Of a DNA stretch of 64,000 nucleotides, positions 1 to 12,600 are shown piece by piece. The notes under the pieces were generated by a model. That model was given only the letters and a program-made list of their open reading frames with translations, was not told the origin of the DNA and did not search any database. Position 1 is the first letter of the stretch. The number at the start of each line of letters is the position of its first letter. Source of the DNA: Ailurus styani (Eukaryota > Chordata > Mammalia > Carnivora > Ailuridae). A program made the translations under genes and the position numbers. The stretch is taken from positions 3,035,550 through 3,099,549 of the forward strand of contig LNAC01000108.1 of assembly GCA_002007465.1 (NCBI GenBank), read 5' to 3'.

Positions 1-528
1 AATGGATGCTCCAATATGTGTGTGTATACACACATATTAAGAGGCAACAACTGAACAAGCAACAAAACAAAATACCTGCATTCTTACTCCTCATCTCCCC
101 TCTCCTCTCCTCCTCTGCCCACCTAGAGTTTTAGGTAGCTCTCCCTTCTGCTGTGCTCATAGTCATCTGCGCACCTTGGTCTCACGTACTGTCTGTTACT
201 TACAGTTCTGTCTCACCAGACTACAATCCCAAGGGAAGAGCATGTGTCTTAGTATTTCTCTAGCACCGATAAAAGTGCCTCCCACCTTAAGTGAGTTTCA
301 ACAAATGCCTGTTGAGGAACGGAAAGCCTGAGGCAGAAAGGCCGTCACCAGAGTCCAGAGTGAGGATGCTCTTAGAACCCATCACCACTCCTCCTGCGTG
401 CAGGAGTTGGTTGCGGCTGCCGAAGAACTGGCAGAGGGAATTTTCTTTCCGCTTTGGAAAATGTAAAGGCATATGAAGACATCCAGCTGCAACCTGATCA
501 GCGACAAACAGAGAACGGTCAGACTTAC
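1..528 (-). other. MTF1: MTF1 intron (partial)
   Basis: Sequence after the 528 donor, cut by the window edge. It holds a short TG/CA palindrome at 19-34 and otherwise nothing I recognise; no exon of fingers 5-6 is present. Confidence 0.7.
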
Positions 529-660
529 CGAAATGGCTTTTCTCCTGTATGGGTTCGAATGTGCTTCCTCAGATCGCTGAGTGTGGTGAAGTACTTGCTG
601 CAGCCTTCGGATTCACAGTTAAACGTTTTCCCTGTGTGAAGCCTCTGATGTGCTTTCAGC
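529..660 (-). CDS. MTF1: MTF1 coding exon: rest of zinc finger 3, finger 4, linker to finger 5
   Basis: 132 bp, 44 codons from [10 protein letters not shown] to HTGEKPFR. The acceptor reads tatctcacag before GCTGAAAG and the donor is a strong gtaagt at 528-523. The exon supplies the two histidines of finger 3, all of finger 4 (Cys, Cys, His, His in the CESEGC / HIRTH arrangement) and the start of the TGEKPF linker. The phase on both sides is 2, so the split Arg codon AG|G is restored at both junctions. The leftmost 528 bases are the following intron. Confidence 0.95.
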
Positions 661-3600
661 CTGTGAGATAGTCCAGAGACAAAGTCCCTCTGGCATTTGC
701 ATAATGTAGGACAGAGCCTCCCCACCCATGCCAGCTTAATGTGCTTCAGGATCCAGTGCGTGAGAATTCTCTATCCTTAATATAGTGGCATCCCCAATTT
801 TTTTGCTTGAAGAGAAATTCAGAGAAGTATGTAGCCTAGTGGTAGGAGTGTGACCGTGCAGCCAGACTGCCTGGGACTCCAGTCCTCGTCCCACTTCCTA
901 CTGGGTGGGGGGGCCTCAAGCCAGTGACAAAACCTCTCTACTTCCACTTACATATCAGTGCTGAGGATTCACACTCAGAACAGTGCTTAGGCTTAGCACA
1001 CAGTGAGTGCTTCCTAAGTGTTCGCTACTGCCAAAGCTGAAGACCAAAAGAAGACTCCTGATACAAACAGTGCAAAAGAGAACTGGCCGAAGAGTGGTAG
1101 AAAAAAGTTATCTTCAAGGTGATTAAGGGAAGAAAATGACAGAAGCCTCCGGACAAGACCTGAGCCAAGGGGAGGCAACAGTAGGAGTATTAAAATCCCC
1201 AGGCCAGTAAGTCACTCCGGGAGATACAAATCTGAATCCGAATGTACTATCTTTTTAACCAACCCCACGCAGGTCAATCTTTAAGCAACAAGTTCCTCCA
1301 GCGAATTTTAAAAAGTCGAGAGCACAGCTGTGCTCTTTATTTTATTTTTTTATTTTTTAAGTAGGCTCCACGCCCAGTGCAGAGCCCAGCACAGGGCTTG
1401 AACTCACAACCCCGACATCAAGACCTGTGCTGAGACCAAGAGTTAGATGCTTAACTGACTGAGCCCCCCAGGCGCCCTCCCCTCCCCACCAGCTGTGCCC
1501 TTTCAAGCGCCGGAAGTGCCCCTCTGCACAGGGCAAGGGGAGGGCTCTGTGATTGCAAGGGCAGGGGCTGGAGAAAAGGCCGACCTGTACAGCGTGTTGA
1601 ACGCCTTCTCACAGCCCTGCACGTCGCACTCAAATGGCTTCTCCTTCGTGTGCACTCGCACATGGATCCTGAGGCTGTAGGAGGTGAGGAAGGCCTTGCC
1701 ACAGCCCTCCTGATTGCAGACAAAGGTGTACTCTCCTCGGTGAGTCTTCTGATGGGTGCGCAGGTTGCCTGCTGTGCTGTAGGTGCGGGGACAGCCCTCA
1801 AAGGTGCACTGGTACCGCTTTACCTGGCAGACAAACGACACCTCATCAACAGAACAAAAGAGCTGCCCAAGGCCTAACTCCCCCCAGAGTCTGGCTCCCA
1901 AGAAATGTGGACGACACACTGGGTTCATATCATAAACACAGAAAACCACCTCTAACAACAAAGCAGGAGAAATCTTCCCCTTGAGCAAATCATGCCAGAA
2001 CAAATAATTAAGTCACGAGGATGCGGTAAGCCTATAGGCAGATGAATATTCTAAATAAATATAATAAGACTCTAGTATACATCTGGCATCTAAAGGTGGG
2101 CCCAGACTGTTACAGTTACCTATACTGAATAACATTTTGGCTTTTTTTTTTTAAGATTTATTAATTTATTTTAGAAAGAGAGAGAGACAGACTGAGACTG
2201 AGGGGGGGTGACAGAGAAAGTCCTAAGCAGACTCCATGCTGAGCATGGAGCCTGATGCAAGGCTGGATCTCATGACCCTGAGATCGAGACCTGAGCCGAA
2301 ACAAAGAGTTGGACCCTCGACCGGCAGCACCACCCAGGTGTCCCTTGGCTTTGTTTTAAGGCTTGATTAAACACCCTGCCTCGCAGCACCCCACCTTGAC
2401 TGGAACTGACCAATGTTAAACGGGGTCTAAAACACTCTGACGTTGATACATTCAGTCATCAAGCACTATCTCCCTAGCATTGCTTCCACTGCAAAGTTTC
2501 AAGTCCACGAAATGAAAATACTGTATCATGAATTTCTCAGAGTATTTACTGGTATGACATTTCTCAAAATGCCAGCCTCTCCGTTTCACTTTCACCGCCA
2601 AACTTCTTGAGAGGGTGGCATCCATGTGTGGCTCCATCTCCCTCCATGCCCACATACTCCTTAACAACTTGGCAAGCTGCTTTCACGGCAGGAAATTATT
2701 CTCTTGCACTTCCCAGTGGCCAAATCCTTCCATCCTTCTGCATTTGCCTTCACTTATTTGCAAACCTCTCCCGTCGCCCTCCCCTCCTGAAAACTTGTCC
2801 TTCACAGCACAGCAACTCCACACAGCTCCCTTTATCTTCTTCTCCTCCTCGGAGCCACGCCTTTCCCTTCACCTTGATATGTAGGTTTATTCTGGAACTT
2901 ATCGCTCCCCACCCAGACCCTCTCCTGCCTGCCCTAGTGCAGGGGAAGCAGCCTCACACGTGCTGGAGGACACCAAATTTCTGGCACTTATGTTCCAGAC
3001 CTTCCGCAGGTCATTTTCCTTCGCTGACCCTCAGTTCTTTATTTCTCAAATGAGTATTAATAGGTGCCCTGCCTGTCTCACAGTGCTGTGGAGTAGAATG
3101 ACATGAGATCAAACATTTGTGCAAATACGTGGTAAAAGACCTGATGCCGTACACCAGGGTGTTAGCACTGCCTATTCAGCTTTCACCAACACCTCCATGC
3201 CTTGACCTGACCTTGCTCCAAAGCCTCAGTCTGCATCTCCAGCTACAACGTTAGTATTCATTCCATAGTTACTGAACTAGCAGGTCCCAGGCAACAAGCT
3301 AGATACCATATGAGATAAATAAGAGAACGAGACAAAAATCTCTGCTTTTAAGGAGTGCCAATTTTAAGGAGGCGGATGCACACAAATTATCACAAACTGT
3401 GCTGAGCCTGACAACCGTTATCTGCCCAAGGGGCCTGGGGAACATAAAGAAGGGAAACCTAACCCTTCTTGGAATGACGGGAAGTAGTAAAGGCTCAGAA
3501 GCTGAGGTCCTCTCTCTGAAGTGCTTTTTTCACTTGCCTGTTTGTTTTAGGGATAAACTGAAAACGTGTTCCTCAGACAAACCAGAAGAGGAGGGCATTC

Positions 3601-6600
3601 TAGAAAGCAGTGACACAGGGCGCCTGGGTGGCTCAGTAGTTAAAGCATCTGACTTCAGTTCAAGTCATGATCTCAGGGTTGTGAGATCGAGCCCCATACT
3701 GGGCTTGCTGCTCAGTGGGGAGTCTACTTCGCCCTCTGCCTCTCCATCTGCACCCCGCTCTCAAATAACAAAAAAGAGGTAACACCTTGGGAACTGCATG
3801 GAAAGAGGAATAAGTGTGCTGGTACAGTGAACCACAAACATACCTGTAGTATGTAAGAGGCCAGAAGGAGAAGGATCTAGAAAAATAAGGTGAGGCTTCC
3901 TTAGTCAAGCTGTGGAGTAGAAGAATGGGACAATGGGGGCTCACCAATGGATTTCAACCAAGAGAGTGACATATCAGATCTGCAGTTTAGGAGAGATCCT
4001 TCTGGTAGCCTAGTGGAAGATGGACTAGAGTAAAAGAACAGAAAAAGGCACAGAGACTAAGAGAAGAGGGACAACAGTCCAGGAGGCAGATAAAAAGAAC
4101 CTCAATGGGGAAGTGAGAGTGGACAGTATGAGAGATGTATTCCAGCGAAACTGAAGGGGGAGGAATGACTGGCTATAGTGGCAACTGGGTGCGGAGGAGC
4201 GGACGGGGTTAGGGAGAGGCAAAATCGAGGTCAAGAGTATGGCCTGGATGACTAAACAGATGGTCATACCACCAAGGTGGGGCTGGATGGAAGGTGAAGA
4301 AGAGATGATGTGAGGTGCTGCCAGGACTTCCAGGAAAAACTTCTAGTAGCCAGACATACAAGCTGCAAGCTGAAAGGAAAGCCTATGGAAGAAGTCGTCG
4401 GCACACATAGCTGACTACCCATATACCAAAGCAGACTCAGTTCTACCACTCATTCTGTAACCTTGGGAAAATTACTTAAGCGTACTAAGCCTCACTTTCC
4501 TTATTTATAACATGGAGGAAACAAAACCTATCTTTTTTAGGTTTGTTGTAAGGATCAGGAATAATTTGCATAAAGCAGTTAAATATAGTGACAGGCATAT
4601 CACAGGTATACAATAAAATAAAAGCTCTTGTAAGAGGATAAAGGCTAGACCTCGGAAAGTCACCAATGTGTAAGGTGCTGGGAAAAAAAGAGAAGCCACT
4701 ATGGGTGAGTGGGGGGCGGGCAGGGAAAACAGGAAGAGTCGCCGAGGAGAACAACGGCACAGAAGCCAACAGAAAAAGGGTCTCAAGGAAAAAGAATGAT
4801 CAAAACATGAAATGTCCAAGAAAATAAGGAAGACACCACTGAGGAAACTTCTGGATCCAGCAGCTAAGACTCACTAATGGCTTAGCAAGTCTAGTTTTAA
4901 CGGCCTACTGGGGCCCGAAGTCTGGATGAAGGTGAAGAAACCAAAGGTGAAGTGGAGGTAGAGATGAGAGATGGATAGCAGGAGCAAGAGTGGACTTCTG
5001 AGTTGATGCCCATTTCTTCCTTTCTTTTCCTTCTTTCTTTCTTTCTTTCTTTTTTTTTTTTTTTTTTTGAGTAGGGTAGGTCCTGAGCACATTTGGAAGG
5101 AGAGAGGTCCTGGAAAAAAAGAGAAGGTGAGGATCTGAGAGGAATATAAAGAAGAGAAGGGTATTTAAAAGGCTGGTGGGGGAAAAAGACTCAGGTGGGA
5201 AGAGGGACAGGTAGCTTGAGAGCCGACGAGAGGGACTGAGGTCAGGACAGGTATGTTCAAGGGATACAAGGTTTCTATAAAGGGCCAATGGTACATATTT
5301 AAAGCTTTGTGGGCCATGCAGACGCTTTTCCAACCACTCGACCCTGATGCTATTATGCGAAGTAGCCAGAAACAATATATAAATGGACAAGCCAGGCTGT
5401 GCTCCAGAAAAACTTTATTTATGGACAGTGGAATTTGAATTTCATATCATTTTCATATATCACGAAATACCATTCTTCTTCTGATTTAAAACACATCTTT
5501 TAAAAATGTAAAAACCATTCTACAAACACAGGCATCTGGACGATTTGGCCTGTGGGCCATAGTTTGCCAAGCCCTAAAACCAGTGGGTGTGGGGAAGGGA
5601 GGAGCCCTAACTCCTCCCATCTCCCCTCCCACTCCTTGTCCCATCTGTCCAACCTCCAACACAATCTTGCACAAGTGCTCTCTCACTTTTCGTTCGGCAG
5701 CCTTCCTGCTGCTACACAGGAGGTGCTCGGTCAACATTTGCTGAACGGAATGACTGACCCACCAGTCCAGGTGCTCTCGTGTCTCAGTGCCTAGGTCTGA
5801 AGCCAATCGTTCCCCTATTTGTTCTAAAACGATGTTCTCCACATGCCACTTCTATGCTCAGATGCTAACGTCCCTTCGCCTGATAGTCAAGCCCCACCCC
5901 CCCAGGTCCTCTTCTGCCTTCTCCCTCATGACCCCACGTGACTTCCACACCAGCCCAGCAGAAGGCTCTGTCGGAGCCTACACATGCAACAGGACCCCCT
6001 TCCCCTAATCGCCCCACTGAATCCCCACTTGCCTGCCTCGGCTCTCTCCGTTCTCTCTGCTGGAAATGCCTGCTTCCTTCTCTGCTTTTCTGAGTCTCCC
6101 CCTTCCATTCAGGCCTCACTACCTCCAAGGTGCTCCAGGATCAACACACGTGGAAGTCCGTGCCCTTCTCTGAATTACAATCATATTAAACTATACCACT
6201 CATGCGGCCCTTAGCCTGTGTCGTTACTTATCCTCTCGTGCCTATATCCTGATTTCCCATCAAGACTGGAAACCTCTTTGGTTCTGCCAGGCAGAGATTT
6301 CAAAATAGTCACCGACCAGGAAGGAGAAGGCGCAATAAAAGGGCAACGTGTGGGCAGCGTGTCTCAATCAGAGCGTGGCAGCGATGGCGATGGCGGCTGA
6401 GGAGAGCACTCTCATTCCTAAGATGCGACTGCGTTGATCACTTTATTAGGACAGTGCAATCAATCATTAACTACCCCTCCCTGTCTCCTTGCCCTGCCAA
6501 CCCCTCCTACTCCCTTCCGGGACTTTTTCACTTGGCCAACTTAAGCTTCCATTAAAAGTTCCTTCCTCGAGGAACTGTTTTACATCATTACCTCTTCAGG

Positions 6601-9600
6601 TGGTGGGCACAGCAGTAGCCAGAGAACATGAGGCACTAAAGAACCACTTGTTGAGTTAAATGCAGGAATGGGTACTCTCCCGGTAGACTGCAGGCTCCAT
6701 GAGAGTGGGGGCCCAAGTCTGTCTCGGTCACAGCCTCAGGGGCTGGCCTTGTGGAGGAGTGGCACCACCTTCCTATTTGTTCAATGAAGGAAGGAATGAT
6801 GACATAAAACAAAAACAAACCAGCAGGACTTAATGCTGAGGAAAGTAGTGACAAAGGGTGACAAATGACAAAGGACAGATGGTCAATGAGGTCAGATGTG
6901 GCAGAGATGACCGGTGAAGCACTCTCTGGGTTCACCTGACTCGCTAGATCATAAGCGCCCCAGCAAGATTTGCTTCACTGGAGGGGTGGGACCAGAAGCC
7001 AGAATGTAACAGGCTGAGAAGTCGGGGAAAAGCAAGGAACTAAAGACCATGAATATAACTACTCTTTCAAGGAACTTGGCTGAGAAGAGAGAGAGCAGAG
7101 AAAGTTGGGAGAGGACACAGACTGGGGAAGGAATTTGTGTTTCAAGGGAGGGGAGACAGCCTGACCGGCAAAGGCAATGCCTGCTCCCCGCCAACGTGCT
7201 GAATAAACGAGCAATCTCTTACCCCATCAGGAGGGAGGTCGTAAATGGAAGTCATTATTCTGGGTCTTTCAGAATCGTTTTTAAATAGCAGCAAATTTCA
7301 CAAAAGGGAAAACTAAACCTCCCCAAACTGGATCCGAACAGGAAGTTGCAAAAAACACGCAAGTTTTCACGGTTACAGAGAAGAGGTATTGCAACACATG
7401 TACATTTAAATGCAAGTAAGGTTTACGATGCTTTCAAAAAATTATGTCGCAGGGATTATACTCTCCGAGGTTCTAGGCATAGAAAATAAACAGTCCCTGC
7501 TCTCAAGGAGCTCAATGTCAAGAGGAGAATCAAACAGACAGTCAAAACCAATATGATATGAGAAGCTGTACTGATAATGGATGTGAGAATAGAAGTACGG
7601 GGAAAAAGCATCTAACTTAGACTTGGGGGCCACTGAGAAAGGTTTCTCAAAAGAAGTTATGCCCAAGCTGAATCTAAAGAGAGAGGTGACACATAATTCA
7701 CCTATCAAAATTAACTAGCATTATGTATAATATGAACGTAATGTCACTGACGATTCCCCTGGATAAAAAAGATTGTGTTTCTCTAAAAGAACTGAAGAAT
7801 TGCATCACCTTAACTTTCCTGTGTGGCCTCTAACACTCGTTGATTACTAAGCTAAGGAGCACCGAGGGGGTGCAGGATAGGCTCACTGAGGATGGGGTCT
7901 AATGTTATAATGGGCGAGAAGCATGAGCTTTCGGAGAACTGATATGGTTTACAAGGTGTTCTGAGTAGTTCTAGAATAGAGAAATATTTAACGAAGATGA
8001 CTGCCTGGTTAAGTCAACAGAATCCGAGAAGGAAAGATAAATGAGACAAGCAAAAATGAGAAAATTAAACACTGGACTCCAGGAGACAAAAGCTTAAAAA
8101 CTTTTCAGAAAGGAAAAAAGGCTGGGTTTCTGCTGGGGGAAAAAGAAATGAGAGACCAAGAGAACTAGATTTGACCCTCCCAACCAGCCCCATATTCCAT
8201 GAGGAAAGGGAGTCTCTGGTCCTGAGCATCTAGTGCACGGACATTCTCACAAATCGACGACTGGCCTGGCCCCGATGGCTGCTGGAGCTGCCCATTCCTC
8301 CCCAACCCCGGAGGCTTCCCACCCATCTCCCTGATACCCGCTCTGCTCCCGGGCTGGCAGCGATCTCATTTCTTCTACTCTACAACACGCAACCACAGAG
8401 CTCAAAGTGGAAATTTAAGAGCTCTGACTGACCTCCTCTCTTCACCAGGCCTCCCACTGCCCACCACCAGCACTGGAGTCACACAGCACTTCCCACACTT
8501 CTGCGCCTCTTACGCTCGCAGACCCAATGCCTTCCGGCTGCCCCGCTCGACGGCTAACAGCCCTCGGTGGCTGAGTCTCCCTCTGTCCTTACAAAGGCAG
8601 TGTGTTATGTTAGAACAGCACAGGCTTTGGCATCCAGAACATCCTCAGTTCAAACCTCATTTCTATCACCCACTAGGCATATGTCTCTAAGCCTGCTTTC
8701 TTCACCTGTAAAATGAGGACTAATTGTACCTGTTTCATAAATTGTTATGAAGATCGAAAACAAAGCTATGCTGAAGCCCCTAACACAGGCGCTCAGCAGA
8801 TGCTAGCCGTCTGACCCTCTCACCACAGCCGGCATGTCTGAAGTCCTCGTTCGTTAGCTCTAGGGGCCCTCAGCTTGTAAAATAAATAAGTCCCAGGGAT
8901 GTAGCACACAGCAGGATGACTGCTGTATCCCATTATATGTTAATATGTTAATGGTATCATACTGTGTATTTGAAGACTGCTAAGAGAGTAGGTCCTCAAA
9001 GTTCTCATCGTAAGAAAAAAGATTGCAACTGTGTGGTGACAAGACTTATTGTGGGGATCATTTCACAGTGTACACAAATACTGAATCACTACATTGTATA
9101 TCTGAAACTAACATAATGACAATTCTCTCGCAATTAAAAAGGTGTTTTTTTGGTTTTTTTTAAATGAGCCCTCAGCTTTTGCCTGATGCTCCAACTGCCT
9201 ACCGATGGAGGTAACTTCCAGCGGCCAGGTGCTAAGGAAGTCAAAGGGAACAGATTACCTGTGGCAAGGGCTGGTGTTCACAGAACCCCACAGAAGGACT
9301 ACAAACATGTTGTCCTGATTATAAATGGTGGTTCACATTCCATAGCGATATCAATACAGCAGCTCAGCCAATTAGGGGTTACTGGGACTTCTGCAGGCCA
9401 TCTCCTTGTTTTAAGGAAAAAATGCTTCCCAAAGAGTTCCGAACAAAGGCCATTTTAACCTCTTCTTAAACATGAGATTACCTCTGAACCTCCTTTAAGA
9501 ACCCTGTGGGCCTACGAGGGACAGAGAGTAAATGAGCAGTCACTGAACCACCACTATGAACCAGACACTGTGCTCAACGTTTTATGCGCATACTGTTGTA

Positions 9601-12600
9601 TATTTCTGTATGAATAAATCTCATCTAATCTTCACAAAATGCAATGGGATATTTTTATTTCAATTTCACAAAAGAGGAAACAGAGCAGCTTGCCCAAGGC
9701 CACACAGAATAAACCAGAGCAAAGATGGAACCCAAGTCTAAATTATCCCCTTGCACATCACAGAAGAAACAATTTCAAGAATAGGCTTGATTTTAAAAAG
9801 AGAAAAACATCAAAGTCTGGGCTCTTTCTCCAAGGTCCTGCACTACCAAAATGTTAGCAATAACCAAGAAGTACAGCTTATATAAAATGTAAATTTGAGA
9901 CCAGTTACTCCTGGAGCACCATGCTGTAATACGTACACAAAACCACTGCGTCCCTCTCGCAAGCCAGGGGCCCTCAGTGATGCAAGTGCCCACAGCTATG
10001 GAGAGCTACGACCATGCATACAGGCACGCGGGAGAGTGTAGCGATGGCTTCCCTTGGTGGTGAACAGAAAATGCTTCCTGCCCTGGGTTCCTACACACCC
10101 CACACATAGAGCATGTAGCAGTCTTCCTGCTGGAGTCCAGCCCTTCAGGGCAGGAACTATTTCTCTGTCCTTCCTGATCGCTGACAAAAGCAGGTACTCC
10201 GTCAGTAAAAGCTGGTGGAAAGAGTGAGTGGATCCTTAACACCAGAATTTCAAGCAGTGACAGTCCTAGTTCTGAATGGCAACTCTGTGGGAGTTCAGAA
10301 GGGAGCCTGGGAAGAAATGTAATCACAGTATGCGAAGACTAAAAGCAAGCAGCCCCCCTCTGGGAGAGGCAGCAATATCCAGGTTTGTCAGAGTGGATCA
10401 TTCCACTGCCTGAGGGGCTCATAATGAGGAATGAAATTGGAACTAGGTCTCCCAAAGTACAGGACGATTGCAGAACACTAGAGTCAAACTTTTTCCTTTA
10501 TTCTTACACTTAAAATTTGTCACACTGAGGGGAAAAAGAACCCACCAAACTCCTCTTGGAGTGTCACTGACTAATATAGCAAGCAGCCTAATTCACAAAG
10601 CGTCTCTGTAACAGTGCTTCTTGGTAGAAAAAAAAAAAAAAGATACTCTTTTCCAATCAACGCACCAGAATACTTTGGTGCATCATGAAGAACGTATTCG
10701 GTATGGGATTCCTGGCTTTCTTCATACTTCCTGGCCAACTATTGAGCAGAAAAGTGGCAGGGTCAGTTAGCCACAGGGGATACATTATGCTCACCAGTGT
10801 GGTTTGTACAGAGGTGGATGAACAGGTAACTAGACAGTCCTGGCAGGTTCTCAGGAAGGAAGGGATGCAAGAAAGTTTGGGAAATCATGGGCTGCATGAA
10901 CTAATTAACTAAAGGAAACACAGCTGCTCAGAAATCCAGAGCAGGGCATTAAAGGAGCAACCCCCTTTAGAATGCTGACTTGTGTAGAATGACATATTTT
11001 GACCATAAATTTCTCAAAGATACCAGAATGTGGATGGTGGTATAAGTATGAGAATAAGATACACAAATTCAGAGTCAGAATGACCAGTGGGCCTGTGGAA
11101 GGAGAAGACAGTATCTGTAGCAAAGTTCTGGTTGGTTTATTTTTACATAAGACAAGCAAAGGGGGGGAAAGTGAAGTAACAGGTAAGCCAACTACACACT
11201 ATAGGAAACAATAGAACAATCCAGGGTAAACAGGAAAATCAGGCTAAAATCTGACTCAGAAAATAAGCTGCTTGGGAAGCCAAGAAGACTAACTAGTTAT
11301 CAAATGATTTGATTTCTCAAGAGTAACACCTGGACATGGAGATGGAGGGACTACACCAGGTTTTAGAAAAGGGGAAAAGAAAGGGTACAGAAATCATGAG
11401 AAGTATTATCAAAAAGTCATAAACATTGGCCTCTTTAGGCCAATTAAATAGATTAAAGTGCTCCCCAACCCCACCACTGTTAAAGCAAAAGCTAAGGTAA
11501 GACGGTGCCTCAGGAAGGCAAGTCTCCTGAATACCTAGTCATTAAGCACATTTTCAAAGACAAAAAGCCACTGATGCTTCACCCTCAATCTCCAACAAAC
11601 TCCATACCAACTGATTTTTTAAAGTTTCTAAAATCTTCCATGTAGGTTTCATGAATAGTCTGGAAAGATACAGTGGGATGAAAGTACAGTGAGCTAAATC
11701 CATAGGAGACTAAACAAGGTATTCATAGTACCTTTCACCTTATCTACTCAACACGATTATCAAGACCTGAAGCCATGAAGGGATGGTAAACCAGACTTGC
11801 AAGTACAGTCCCCAACTTATGATGGTTCAACCGTACAGTAGTGAGGAAGTGATATACATCCAGGAAAACTATACTTCAGATTGTGAATTTGGATCTCCCC
11901 TGGCCTAGTGATATGAGGAAGGGTACTTTCCCTTGATGCTGGGCACTAGCATCGAGCCGCAGCTCCCATTCAGCCCCATCACCACAAGGGTAAACAACCA
12001 ATATACTTCTAGCCATTCTGTACCAACACAGTCATTCTATTTGTCACTTTCAGCACAGTATTCAATCAATTACATAAGCTGGTCAACACTTTATTACAAA
12101 ATTGGCTCCGTGGTAGATGACTTTGCCCAACTACAGGCTAATGTAGGAGTTCTGAGCACATTTAAGGCAGGCTAGGCTAAGCTATGAGAGCGACAGGTTA
12201 GGTGTCCTCAACACACTTTCCATGATATTTTCAACTTCTGATGGGTTTATTGAAACAAAACCACACCATGAGTCAAGGAAGATCTGGAGCACGGAGTGGG
12301 AAAGTGACAGCTCATGTAAGTGATTGCATAATATCATTCTCTCCCTACCATCTCCTCTTTTCCTGCCTAGATCAGCATTTCCCAAAATGTGTTCCACAAA
12401 ATACCGACCCTGGAAATGACACCTGAAAATGGTTTCCCAAGTTGAAAGTACTTGGAGAAGTCCGCATTTCCTTCCTTCGCAGTTATTAACACATCAAAAG
12501 CTCTGGGAAATTCTGTAATAAGCCTCTGTCTCGATTCAACTTAATGTTTCCCAAACATTTGCTCTCAAAGACTTTCACATAGTAATCATTAACTGAGGAT

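Noticed and set aside
19..34. 16-bp palindrome TGTGTGTATACACACA
   Set aside because: Alternating purine-pyrimidine repeats form palindromes readily; there is no sign of a site with a function.
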